Shown: one piece after another, positions 44,725-58,100 of the stretch
How positions within the stretch are numbered: the stretch's first letter is position 1
Layout: each line of letters begins with the position of its first letter
Assembly: GCA_014529385.2 (NCBI GenBank)
Contig: CM043969.1
Span: forward strand, 16,380,446-16,444,445
Direction: 5' to 3'
DNA length: 64,000 bases
From: Adiantum capillus-veneris
Taxonomy: Eukaryota; Streptophyta; Polypodiopsida; Polypodiales; Pteridaceae
Made by a program: the position numbers and the translations under genes
Notes under the pieces: model-generated
What the model was told of the DNA's origin: nothing
The model's database searches: none
The model's input: only the letters and a program-made list of their open reading frames with translations

Positions 44725-47700
44725 ATGCCATACACTAAGGTTGAATGGCACTCTGTGCTTCTTTTGAAGGAGGGTGTGTGTGTTGAGAAGAAGTATTTTG
44801 TGTTTCTACTGTGTATTTCTTTGTTAATGGAGTTTTCAAAGGTAGTGTGTTTTTTTCTCTATGTAAGGTGTTAGTATTAAAGTTATTAGTTCTATGTAAT
44901 ATAAAGTATAGTAAGTAGGAAGTAGATCTGTGAGAGCTAATGAAGTGTGTTAGTGTGTAACAGTACGTGTATTACTTGTAAGTAGGTAGGTAGAGTGTAT
45001 GTGTGCTCGTGCGCAGGCCGGGCGACCTTATCCTATTAAAAAATAAAATAAAATAAAGGTAGTACCAGGATTAGGAATATCTCCCAGACCCAAACCCAAG
45101 CTCACGCTCAGTCTCAGGCATTAGTTGCCCTTTAAAATTATTATTTTAGCTTCACATGTAGCTAAAAATCGGCTTTTTTGAGGACCAACAGAGCTTCAGG
45201 TGACTGAACGCTGTGCTGTAAAGCACACCACGACCCTCTAAGTGATACTCTTGTTTTGAGCTATCACACACTTTAATAAAAAAACAAATCATTAAAAAAC
45301 AAACGCCTAAAAAAGTAAGCGGTTAACCTTCGAGGTTATTCGTGGATGCTTTAGGGTACCAAAGGCACATGAATCTGCGCTCTGGTCGTGTGCTAGAGAC
45401 GGAGCAACTAGAGAGAATTTTGACTTACGCAAATTCTCAATATCCATCTACCTTAGGTTCCGGGCCCTCGACGAGGACCCAAGGTAGTACAAACCAAGAC
45501 CCGAACATAGCGGCTAGTGACTCTTCCTCTGACTACGACGTCATGGAGGGTTTCCCAATGCCTAATCCCGATAGATCAAACCAAGACATGCATGCCATGG
45601 GTCCACGGTCTGGGTCGAGCGTGCTCAGCCGCCTGAAGGAAACCTTTAGTAGAGCCACTCGCTCCGAACATGGAGCTAATGATGTAAATGAGGGGGGTAG
45701 GGAAGTAAATTCTCCATTCATAACCAACGTAGACCATATACCCTTAGAGAATGTGCACGTGAATACTTCATTCACTGCACCTCCGACTCTTCAGAGTTAT
45801 TTCCCTCCGAGGTCATATTACCCGATGGTAGAAGCCTTGCCGAAGTGCAAGAGGTTGAGCGATATATCATTGCATCTAGGGAAAAGGAAGTCGAGAGCTT
45901 ACACAAGGCAGAGCAACGAAGAGAGTTAAAAGCGAAAGCCCCTATGTCAATATCCTTGCTAAGAGGGCAATCAAGTGCTCTTGACTTAGCAACCGCTAAG
46001 GGCCAACCCCTAGAAAGCAGCATTGCATCTAGCTCAAAGGACACCCCTAGCACCTCAATCCTAGATGGAGTGTTCTTAAATGAGAACTGGGAGTACGAAC
46101 TACAAACGGAAACTCTAACCGACCTATACACATGTCACACCTATCACGTGGGTTGGTTAGATATCCTACAATCCACAAAGGGTGCTACTAGTGTGGAGGA
46201 TCAACAACTAAGAGTTTGTGAGGTCATCCATAGGGTCATTGAGTTAGAGAGACAGAACAAGGGGATCATGATGCCTTCAACAGGTCTTATGATATTCTTG
46301 GATACAGGAAAGGCTAAACAACCAACCTTATCGCAAATGGAGACTCCCTCGGTAAGTCCGATGGATCCTTCATATGTTGTTTTGCCAGGGGTCTCAGTGC
46401 AATCTGAGCCCACAAGTGATAGATTTACCTTTCCAAGTCTAGCTCATCTTTCCCTTGATGACACCATGGCTACCATGCCTACCCCAATGATGGGCATCCC
46501 GAGAAACACGCCATGGACCTCATTTGTTAGTAAAGCAGTGACTACATGGTAGCTCAATGCCTGCAACAGTACCTACAAGTGTGTACCAATCGTATACACC
46601 TATGGGTCATCGTACTCATGTAGTTCCTACTCCTCCCATTGTTTCAACAACCTATGCTCCACAACCACAACACCCAAGTTCTTATTTCCATGGGACTATA
46701 CAGGCTAGCATTAGCATGTCACATCCGACGTCTGCTATGCCTAGGGCCACACATATGAACTTTGGGCCATTACATGGCACAACATCGTACCCAACATGGA
46801 ACCCAAGGGCTTTCTATGCGCCAAGCCCAATGCCAATACCTAATCCACATGTAGTCTCTGAAGCACCTTCACCCATGGTGCCTGCTCACTTAGGTGACTT
46901 GGCAACATTTGCTCAAGCTATTGCTAAGAATATGCGTAACACACCTGATAGAGAGACTAGAAGTAATGCAATACAAATAGCCAAGCTCACACAAAAATTT
47001 AGCGGAGATGAGGATGTGAGAAAGCTTATCGAAGTGTTTGAACAAATATGCGATTCTCTAGGAGAACACAATGACCTGCATAAGAGTAATGCTTTAAGCC
47101 TAACCTTAAGTGGGAAGGCAGGGGATTGGTATAGAACCCTAAGTGTGGAAGAAAAAATGATTTACCGTACTCTTAGGAGACTGTTCTTAAAAGAATACAT
47201 ACGATCGGGAGTGCTTTGGGGTGTAGCCTCTCAGCTCCAGAAAGCCCAACGAGAGGAAGGAGAGTCGATGAGAGACTTTATTAGTCGCTTGAAGCATTTG
47301 AATTCTCGTTGTAATCCAAATGAGCGCTTCAATAATAATCAATTGCTTGATAGATTCATTAGGGGATTACGACATGAGTATATCTACAATGGCCTAGTCA
47401 TTAGAGGTATCACCACTTGGGAAGAAGTCGCCACCAATGCGATCCAGTTGGAGGATAATTTAATGATTCAAGGAGAAAGAGTGTCTATTGAGCCTAAATC
47501 TATTAGCTCGCAAGCATCAGGGCATCAGCCAATGACCCTAAAGCCTATTTCTAAGGAGCCAAAGATATCTGAGATGACTTTAACAGGTCTCACCAAGGCT
47601 ATTCAAGAGAGTCTTAGAGACAATCGTGCTCCGCAAAACAATCATATGTATCCAAGAAGGGAGCAACAATGGTTCTCAGTATGCTATGGACCGCATAGTA

Positions 47701-50700
47701 CCAGTGAATGCCCTACTTTTAGAGTAAAATTCAATGAGAATTGCAATGCCTGTGGAAGGTATGGTCATCAAGCTACGGATTGTATAGTATTTAAGCACGC
47801 GATGGCGTATAGACCAACCTTAGCATGGACAGACACACCTCGAGTGCCTGCATTGATGCCGGCCCCACCTCTTGAACAAACATCACAACACATGGTCCCT
47901 AGGGCCCAAAATGTTGTTCAAACAACACCCTTACCACCTCCAGTGCTAGGACCGCAACCACCACATCCAAGAATTACTTCTGTGAATCAAGTGGGTTGTG
48001 AGTCATCTATTGCTTGTTTGGAAGGCTGTGAGGAAGATATAGATCCTAATATTGCCTATGGGATGGATGTGCGCTTGAAGAAAGCCCACAATACTACATG
48101 GAGGACTATTGGGGACAAGTCAAACCTGTCTATCAAGTAGCTGCTCTTGCGGTAATAGGCCAAAATATCAATTAAATTGCCAAGAGACCACCTCTTCAAT
48201 GCTATGAGTGTGGAGTTCCACATTGTGTAGCTGAGTGTCCTATTAGGCTACAAAAGAATGCCACACTAATGAAAACCAATCAAGCGAGCACGTCTACAAT
48301 GCCAATACTCATGTGCAATCGATGTGGCATAGATCATTTGATTGTCCAATGTCCAAATAATCCAAATGCATCGAAGATCACGCCATTAAACTTGATTGAA
48401 GTTATCGAGGAGCCATCACAAAGTACACTTGTGGTACCAGTAAACGTACTCACACGATCAATGCTCCAATAACAAAATAATATCCTTGAGGAAAGAGACA
48501 TGACATCAATTTCCCAATCTTAGAAAAAGAAGAAAACACGAAGGAAGAGATCGCAAAAAGCAACGAAGGCAAACCCCAATTCAAAGACCAACATAGGGAC
48601 TGGTGATGACCCCGTATATATGAACGACGCTGAAGAGGATTCTAATTCAGGTGAAACCATGGAGACCAAAACGATCACTAAGATAGAAACCAACAAGGAA
48701 GATCTTCATGAGCCACAATGGTAGGGACCCAAGAAGAAGATAGGAACTTATCCAAACCCTATAGAGGAGATCGAGCGATTCAAGCAATTAAGGATTTTGG
48801 TAGAAGATACCCAAAGGGATCTAGAACCAGCACCTAGGCAAATCCAGATTACAGGCACTGTGTTCCCTACGTAACAAAAACCTCACCAAGTCCATAGACC
48901 CTTGGCCATACCTAGTGTCATCCAAGAAGAAAGTGACTTAAAGTCATGGGAAAGTGGGCGTACTCACTTCTTGATGGAAAGAATGTTTACAGAGGGACTA
49001 CCTGAACCTATCAAAGATATGGAGATCCTATCTTCCCCACGCCAAGGGACTCAAGTGCAAAAGGTGCCGTTAAACATTGCCAAATTGATGGATTTCATGT
49101 CTTCAGAAGTTAGAACCACCATCATGTCCAAACTATATAAAGACCCTGAGCTAGTCTCAGCTCTTCGAGCATTCCTCAATGGAGAACTGAAGTTTGGGCT
49201 ACCACAATTTGCACAGATGGATGGAGCTAGGGAGATGCCAATAGAGGAGGAACACTTAAATCCACAACCCAACCTAGATGAGAACCTTGTTATAGAAATA
49301 CCTGTTAACAAGTTGGGACAATACTTTGAGGGTGATGAATCCAATGCGACCATACCAATCACTACTAAGGGATTAACTGTGAATGGAATCCTTGATGGTG
49401 GCACTGGGGTTAGCATTGTGATTAAAAATTGCTGGGAAACTATGGGAAGACCTCACCTTGCGACCACAACCATAGTAGTGAAGATGGCCAATGGGTCTAT
49501 TGTGAAACCTATTGGGATACTAGAAGATCTCAAGGTCAAGGTATTTGGACATAAAATAAGGATTACCTTTATTGTTATGGATTTCTCCAAACACAGTATG
49601 GGATCGGAGATGATCTTAGGACGTCATTTCATGAGGGAAGCAAAAATGGTACATGACTGGTCTAAAAACCATGTCTACTTGCAGTTCCAAGATTCTGTCA
49701 TTCGAGTGGCTCTTATGATTGGTCGAGCACATCCCCTAGGAAATAGGTTTATAATTGATCATAGATCTGACACCATAGTTCACTCGGCCCCATTGCAGTA
49801 TTGTTACACGTGTAAAGCGAACACTGATGTTGGGGAAGATTCTCCTTATATGGATATACTACCTGGGATGGCTGAGTCGAACAATGTGGATTGGGTCCAC
49901 CTAGCAGCAACCATAGACACTTGGGGAAATAGGGGGACTACCTGGGTAACACCTGAGGGGGATGAAATGCCACCACTCGTACCCTTAAATATGCTAGAAG
50001 CAATGCATATAGCTTCTGATAACCTACAAGATGAAGGTTTGACTGGCATTTGAACCAGTAGCGCCTCACAAGACTATAGCCCACACGATTTGGGGTCAGA
50101 ATCATCAATTGAAATTGAATATGAGGACGAAGAATCTGAGTTAAATCTTAGTGCAAATGTGGGGACAAACCATTCAGGGTCCAGTGGTACCCTAGATGAC
50201 AATCTATCCAAGTGAGTAGAAGACACAAGAAGTGATTCATCTAGTGACTCTTCACTAGAGATCTGTTGTAATCGAAAATACAAGAAGAGTAAGAGATATA
50301 AGAGGCGACGATATCGAGCAAATGTGCGTGCTAGAATAAATGAAAAGAAATCTACCGTAGAATGGCTTAATTATAGAGGGGCATGTGATGCTCACGAAAA
50401 GTTGGTAGATAACTGGGGTGAATACCTTCAAAGTGTTATGTGGTGTAGCCCACAACCCATTGACACAATTAGAGGCTATAGAGAAGCCAAAGTTGAGCCG
50501 ACCGTAAGGAGACGACAAAATCGAGAGTTAGATCAACAACAAAATGAATCGGAAGTGAAATCACAGTCCACAGAACAACATGACCCCACAGACTTACACC
50601 CTGCACCTGAACATTTCAAATTTATACCACAGAGGAACGTAAGGTTGTATATACAAAAGCTCAAAGAAAACCTATCAATGGGAGCAATGGAGTCTATGAC

Positions 50701-51408
50701 AGTCCAATGATAGTTAAGGAAATAGAGTTAGCAGAACGAGGAGAAGATTCCAAACCTGTTTTCATTGCCCAAGATCTGACAGAGACTGAGGAGTGTGTAC
50801 TTAAAGAACTTCTCAAGGAATACACGAATATATTTGCCTGGACATATCATGATATGAAAGGTGTTCCACCTTCCGTGGTGCAACACACAATACCCATGAA
50901 TAGCATGGCTAAACCAGTTCAGCAACGACCCTACCCAATGAATCCTAAATATGCAAAAATCGTTCAAGAAGAGATTGAAAAGCTTGTGGAATGCAGATTC
51001 ATATACCCTATTGAGCACTCAGAATGGGTGTCTCCAATAGTGATTGTGCCAAAAAAGAATGGGAAACTCAGAGTGTGCGTGGATCTCAAGAAGATCAATG
51101 CCGCCACTAGGAGGGACCATTACCCCTTGCCATATTCAGAACATGTGCTTGAAAGAGTTGCAGGGAAGGAAGCTTATAGATTTTCAGATGGGTACTCTGG
51201 CTACAATCAAATCACAATTGAGCTAGAGGACCAAGCTAAAACAACCTTTATAATCGAATTTGGAGTGTTCGCATTTCGTGTTATGGCTTTTGGCCTAACC
51301 AATGCCCCTGCTACCTTTCAAAGATTAATAAACACTTCTTTTCGAGAATATTTGAGGGAGTTTTGTGAAGCTTTCTTAGATGACCTTTGTGTTTATTCCT
51401 CTTGGAAA

Positions 51409-51421
51409 GAACATCTATCAT
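51409..51421. repeat. Target-site duplication of the LINE (left)
   Basis: GAACATCTATCAT, identical to 63,751-63,763. It lies inside the Gypsy-B reverse transcriptase just after the FLDD motif. Confidence 0.93.
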
Positions 51422-51423
51422 TC

Positions 51424-51432
51424 TTTTTTTTT
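51424..51432 (-). other. Poly-A tail of the LINE
   Basis: Nine T on the plus strand, two bases after the target duplication, i.e. an A9 tail in the LINE sense direction. It confirms insertion by target-primed reverse transcription and fixes the orientation. Confidence 0.85.
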
Positions 51433-54365
51433 CCGAGAACAAGATCCTTCTATTAGTTAATGAAAACTGCCCATAGGGCTACAACCACCTCTGCAAGAGA
51501 GGGCTACAACAAACATGATGGGGAGACTCTCCCAATGAAAGAACAACATATATACAGTGAGGCTAAATCAAGAGATGGGAGGAGGAAAGAGCCACACAGG
51601 TGGATGGTAGTGCCATCTGAGCACACCCTGGACAATGGTGTAGAAAGGCCCAAGGCGCCAAAGTCGAAGGAAAGCCTCGCGGCGCTCTTGCATGCAGTCG
51701 AAGCTGCTCTGTAGTCACTCAAGCTATCCTCTAAGAGTATGGATCAGCTCTAGCCAAGCTCTAGCCAAAAGTCACAAACAGTCTCTACTGGTGGCACAGA
51801 GCGAGCCTCAAAAATGCAAAAACAGCGGGCCCGCCAGATGAACCAAAGTGTCAAGCCACTAATGAGCTCCCAACACTCCTCTCTCTCACTGCACCACTCT
51901 TGTGGAGTAAGCTTTGTAGCGGGCTGGAGTGTAGGTCACCCCCCCTGTAGCACTATCATCCTGCTGGTGGAAGATAGCTCAAACTGAAGAACTCGTAGCC
52001 ACACCTGCTGGGCCGAGGGACAGTCCCAAAGACAGTGACGCTGACTCTCCACCAACAGTCATAGGCTGCACATGGGGCCGAAAGACCACTATGCACAAGC
52101 CAGCTTCCTACTGCTGTAGCTCTGTGTGCAACCAACCACTGAAACAAGGTGACGCGCCTCAGCTGTCGGGAATCCCAAAGACTCTCCCAAAAGGCTGTCA
52201 AGAACTCGACTATGAGGCCCTCTTCTTGCCAATGACGTGCTGCAGTGGGGCGGGCCTCTCTTTGTGCTGCAAGTATATGACGTCCAAGCCGAACAGTGTA
52301 CTGAAAGAAGGGGACTCCTGGGTGGTCTACAGAAGAGAAGGGGTCCCTCCAAAGCCACTCACCAGGATCCCATTGTGCTCATGCCAGTGGACAACACTCC
52401 CAAGCCCATAGCCTCCAATGTCCAGTCTCAAGAGCTATTGGGTCAGGGTCTATGACGCAAGTCCTCCCACAGATGTCCACAACTCGGATCCTCTGGAAAC
52501 AACACTCTGCTACCTGTGGGCCCTCTACTGCAACTCCTCGTTGGAGTCCTCCCCCACCCTGAAGCTCAAAGAAAAGGGCTGGGACACTCTCTGAGCAGGC
52601 CCTGACTGAAATGAGAACCTCCAGTCATGTGAAGTCTCCCATCCACCGGGGTGCTACTGGCTCAAGAGACGTGAGCCACTCAGCTGGAACTGACTCTGAG
52701 ATGTCCTGACACATGCTCTGCACCCCTATCATGCCTTGTAGAGCTGGAGACCCTGCACCTCCTCTGACAAACCTGCAAACTCTAGCCAGTCACCTAGAGA
52801 GAGCATTGGACCTGCTACCATGGGACCCAAGGAAACATGAGGCCGACTACCAACCAAGTGGACTCTGTGAGTGCTAACCATGGGGTTCTAGATGAGGGGC
52901 TTCCATAGGCGCTCCTCCGTGCATGTCGGCTGTCTCTTCTCCAGGCCATGCTGTAAGATCTCCCAAGATCGAAGCAAACTCACAACGAAGCGGTCCTCCA
53001 ATCTCCTGCTCAAACCAACTCGGCACATCTCTGTAAAGATCCATCTGGTCGAAGGTTGTCAAGGGCCTCCTGACTGAGGCACCTTGGCACGAAGCCTCTG
53101 CAGCAAGAACTCCTTCTAGGGCTCCTCACCTGGAAGAAGTCCTCTGACTATGAACTTCCCAAGAAGGGCTCTGCTCTGCGGTGCTGGATCAATGATCCCA
53201 AGCCCTCCCTGAGAACAAGGAAGCATGATGACCGACCAAGCCACCTTGGCTCGGGCTATCTGAGTGTCACGTCCTGACAAAAGGAAGTTCTTGATCAGCC
53301 TCTCTACCTGGTTGATACAAGAACTCGAGAAAATCCAGCAGGAAGTGATGTACCACATAGTCGCCAACAACACCTGGTTGGAAACTACTACTCTACCAGC
53401 CAGAGAAAGTCGTGCTGAGCTCCAATGTAACAGCTTTCTCCTGACAGACAGGAGAAGAGGAGCAATCTGCTGCTCGGGAGACAAGTCCAGACCAACTTGA
53501 CAACCCAAGTACCGAACTGCAGTCCCTGGGGGAATCCACCTGAAACCCTCTCCTCGCATCCAATCTGGCATAGGAGCACTACCAACAGAGAAAGCCACTG
53601 TCTTTCTCCAGTTGATCAGTGCTCCCGCTGCACAACAAAAAGTCTCCAAAGCCTGCTGACAACTGTGAAGATTGTCCACCTGGCCATCCAAGTACAATGC
53701 TGAGTCATCGGAAAACTCAGTGTCGAGTAGCTCATCTCCCCGAATAGGGAGTGCTAAGCCCCGTAGACCAACTTGCTGTGACACCAAAAATCTGCTCATC
53801 GCCTCCGCATAGAACAGAAAGAGAAAGGGGGCGAGAGGACAACCCTATCTGACCGAGTGTGTAAGCATGAAGCGCTCATCTCTACCTCCTGCCAAGAGCA
53901 CCTGACTCTGAGCCTGTGTGTACAAAGCTGACACCCCTCTGATCCAAGCATCTGAGAAGCCCATCCTGCGTAGAGTGCCCTCTAGAAATTCTTAATCAAC
54001 TCTTTCGTATGCCTTCTCAAAATTGAGAAGAATAATCACAAGGTCCTCACCACGGAGTCGTGCTAGGGCCGAAGCCTCCTAGAAAGTAAAGATGTTGTCA
54101 AGGATACTGCGTTCCTTGACAAAACCTGTCTGAGTCCCATGTATAAGGCTCTCTAAAGTGGCTGAATCCTCAAACTTAGAGTCTTGGCAAGAATTTTGTA
54201 GGCTGAGTTGAGGATGGTGATGGGGCGCCACTCTCAAATCTCATCCAAGGAGCCACCTTCCTTGGGAATGAGGTAGATGAGGCCCTCACTCATGCTGTCA
54301 GGCATCACTCCTGTGTGTAAAATGTACTGGAAAGCATGATAGAGATCTGGGCCAAGCAGGTCCCA

Positions 54366-54370
54366 GTACT
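54366..54370. repeat. Target-site duplication GTACT (left)
   Basis: Matches 59,937-59,941. The LINE reverse transcriptase reading runs into both copies. Confidence 0.93.
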
Positions 54371-55137
54371 TGTTAGGAAATAAGACGTAGCTAAATAGAT
54401 AATTGAGTAGATTACTTAATGGAGAGAGACAAATTTATATACACGAGATTATAGTGTAGAGAGAGAGAGAGAGAGTACACACGATATACGTGGTTCACCC
54501 AATGTGGGCTACGTCCACGGGAAAGTAGCCACTCAATGGCTTTGGTACTTCAAAACAAGAAGTAGTTTACAAAGGGATTATACCCTTAATGGAGCTCCCG
54601 CCTTGCTTCACTCTCACCACCTCACACTCACCTTGTTGCATCAACTTCACACTATGAAATGTGTGTAGAAATGGCCTCCTTTTATAGGCCAAAAGGGCTG
54701 CCCTCTCTTATGAGAGACAGCCATGTGTAGCCGCCCTTGTGCGAATAAGTCCAAATCGGACCCTCCAATCCGCCCATGTGTGGCCGCCCTTGAGAAGACA
54801 AGTCCGCTTTTGAATTCGGCCACCAGCCACCGGCCATTGACTTCCGACCACCGGCCACCGGCCATTGACTTCCGACCACCGGCCATTGGCCATTGACTAC
54901 CGGCCATCGGCCAACCGACCGGTTGTTTTCCGACCACTTTCCGACTGCCGTCCGGCCATAATATTCCGGCGAAAAGGAATATTCCATAATAGCCCCTGAT
55001 TCTTGTCCGTGAAAATTTTGGTTTCCGGTGAGTGATTTTCCTTCACGCACGATGGCTTCTCCTCATAATGGGGGCCTTACAAATGTGCGCTTTTACCACA
55101 GAAAATTACAAGGGTAAATCAGGCTCCATACTTAACA
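54371..55137 (-). repeat. 3' LTR of Copia-A2
   Basis: 767 bases. It lacks the CTCGGGGGC hairpin module present in its partner. Confidence 0.95.
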
Positions 55138-55197
55138 ATCTCCCACTTGGAGACTGATCTCCAAACCAAACCTGTGACTGCTTTCCATTCTGGCTTT

Positions 55198-58100
55198 TTA
55201 TCCTTGAATGCCGATTGAAGATGAGCAAAAGCTCAACTTCTCCTTGTTGACCACCTTTGTAAACATGTCTGTAGGATTTTCACTTGTATGCACCTTTCCT
55301 AGCTTTAGTTGTCCCTCTTCCAAAAGAGTGCGTATGAAGTGATATCTCACCTCAATGTGCTTTGTCCTTGAATGAAAGGCTGAGTTCTTCGCAAGATGGA
55401 TAGCGCTTTGGCTATCACTGTACAAGACACAATTGTCTTGTTTGAATCCAAGCTCTTCTAAGAATCTGTGAAGCCACAGAATTTCTTTGCTTGCCTCCGT
55501 CATTGCTACATACTCTGCTTCCGTGGTAGAAAGTGAAACCACTTTCTGCAGCTTTGAAGCCCAGCTTACTGCTATGCCTCCAACCGTGAACACATAGCCA
55601 GTAGTGCTCCTTCGAGTATCTTTGTCACCTGCCATATCTGCATCAGCATACCCTTCTAGAAAAATATCAGTTCCTCCAAAATACAAAGCATTTGTTGTTG
55701 TCCCTTTTAGATACCTAAGTATCCACTTCACAGCTTGCCAATGCTCTTTACCTGGGTTGTCCATGAACCTACTCACAACTCCCACTGCATGTGCAATGTC
55801 TGGCCTTGTCCAGACCATAGCATACATTAGAGAACCTACCGCTGCAGCATATGGAACTTTAGACATATAGGCTATCTCCTCTTGTGTCTTTGGACACATA
55901 TCCTTCGTTAGTTTAAAATGACCAGCCAAAGGTGTAGAAACTGGTTTTGCATTTTGCATTGCAAACCTTTCTAGTACCTTCTTGATGTAATCTTCTTGAG
56001 ATAGCTTTATTGTCTTCTTCGTCCTGTCCCTTGATATTTTCATACCAAGTATCCTCTTTGCAGCACCTAAATCTTTCATTGAAAAAGATTTGGACAGCTC
56101 CTCTTTTAAGTCTTTGATGTCCTGCATGTTAGCACTTGCAATCAACATGTCATCAACATACAACATTAGGATGATGAATTTCCCATCTCCCAAATTCTTC
56201 GTGTAGACGCAGTGATCCGAGTTGCATCTTGTGAATCCATGATCCAACATCCATCGATCAAACTTCAAGTACCATTGTCTTGATGCTTGCTTTAAACCAT
56301 ACAAGCTCTTCTTTAATCTACAAACCATTTTCTCCTTAACTTTTACTTCATACCCCTTTGGTTGAAGCATGTAGATTTCCTCCTCTAAGTCACCGTGAGG
56401 GAATGCCGTATTTACATCCATTTGCTCGAGATTTAGATCATGAGCAGCCACAAGGCTTAAGACAAGCCTAATTGAGTTCATTTTTACAACAGGAGAAAAT
56501 ATTTCATTGAAGTCAATACCTTTCTTTTGAGAAAAACCTTTTACCACAAGCCTAGATTTGTACCTTTTCTTCCCACCTTCTTCTTCCTTTATCTTGTACA
56601 CCCATTTGTTTTGAAGTGCCCGCTTACCTTTAGGCAACTCAACCAACTCCCATGTTTGGTTCTGATGTAGTGAGTTCATCTCCACTTGCATGCTCTTCGT
56701 CCATTCTTCTTTGGATTCATGTTGCATAGCTTCTTCATATGATTCCGGCTCTCCAGAATCTGAGATCAAGAGATGGTTGAAGGAAGGAACAAACCTTTCT
56801 GGAGGTCTACTTGCTCTTGTAGATCTTCGGGGAATAGGTTGAGGCTCCTCATTTGGTTGATGTTGTTGCACATTGTCACCGTTTGCAGTCCTTGAGTCTT
56901 CACCGTCCTCAAGCTCCATGTACTCATCACCTGTTTCTTTTGTTTGTTTTCTTTCCAAGTAATCTTTGTACATATTTTGTTCATTAAAAATTACATCCCT
57001 ACTCCTTAAGATTTTACCATCTTCAGGATTCCATAGGCGATACCCAAAGTCTCCTTCTCCATAGCCAATGAAGAAACACTTTTTGGACTTTGCATCTAAC
57101 TTTGATCTTAGGCTTCTATCTATGTGCATGAAAGCCTCACACCCAAACACTTTGAGAAATGCATAATTCACCGGTTTACCTGTCCATGCCTCTTCTGGAA
57201 CTCCCCCATCCAATGCCGTTGAGGGTGACCGATTGATTAAGTACACAGACGTACTTACAGCTTCCGCCCAAAGTTCAAGCGGTAGGCCTGCATGTAGCCG
57301 CATGCTTCGTGCTCGTTCCATAATTGTCCTGTTCATCCTTTCCGAAATCCCATTTTGTTGAGGTGTCCTTGGGGTTGTCCTTTGCCTCCGAATTCCATTG
57401 CTAGCACAAAAGCTTTCAAAAGCTTGGCTGCAATATTCACCTCCATTGTCGGATTTGAGGCATTTAACCTTGGTACCTGTTTCATTCTCCACAAAGGCTT
57501 TCCACCTTTGAAATATGGAAAATACATCGGATTTATTCTTCATGACATAAACCCATGTTTTTCTAGTCGCATCGTCTATGAATGTTACATAGTACAATGA
57601 GCCACCAAGTGATGGTGTACTTGCAGGACCCCAAACATCAGAATGAACCAACTCAAGTTTTTTATTTTTTCTTTCATTTCCTGATTTTTGAAATTTTACC
57701 CTCTTTTGTTTACCATAAACACAATCTTCACAGAACTCTAAGTCCACTTCTTTCAAACCTGGTAGAAGCTTCTTTGTTTGAAGGATTTGCATTCCTTTGG
57801 CACTCATATGCCCAAGTCGGTAGTGCCACACCGCACTGTCAACTTCTGTAGTTGCTGCACAAGCTGAAGGTTGCGTGCTAACAGCACATAAGTAAAGTGT
57901 ACTGACTTTTTCACCCTTGGCAACCACCAAAGATCCCTTTGAGATCTTCCACCGTTTGTTTCCGAATGCAATGTTGTGACCTTCATCGTCCAATTGTCCT
58001 GTAGAGATCAAATTTTTGCGAAGAGAAGGAACATGCCTAACATCTTTAAGCTTCCATTCATTTCCGTTAGCAGTTTTGATAGAAACTGTACCTTTGCCGA

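Larger units (their letters stand above)
44109..51421 (+). mobile_element. Gypsy-B: Ty3/Gypsy element, 5' part (split by a LINE)
   Basis: A 5' LTR of about 594 bases (about 44,109-44,702) has a TATA box (CATATAAAAG near 44,308) and is followed by a tRNA-Asp-type primer site at 44,707. A leader of about 0.6 kb follows, then a reading region from 45,342, a retrotransposon gag domain (about 46,970-47,460, SGKAGDWYRTLSVEEK, LKHLNSRCNPNERFNNNQLL), a CCHC knuckle (CNACGRYGHQATDC, 47,742-47,783), an aspartic protease region (about 49,370-49,640) and reverse transcriptase (about 50,900-51,421: VPKKNGKLRVCVDLKK, DGYSGYNQI, FGLTNAPATFQ, FLDDLCVYS). The tRNA-Asp-type site and the RT wording suggest a non-chromovirus (Tat/Athila-like) lineage. 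It resumes at 63,751. It is broken, with several breaks beside the LINE insertion. Confidence 0.9.
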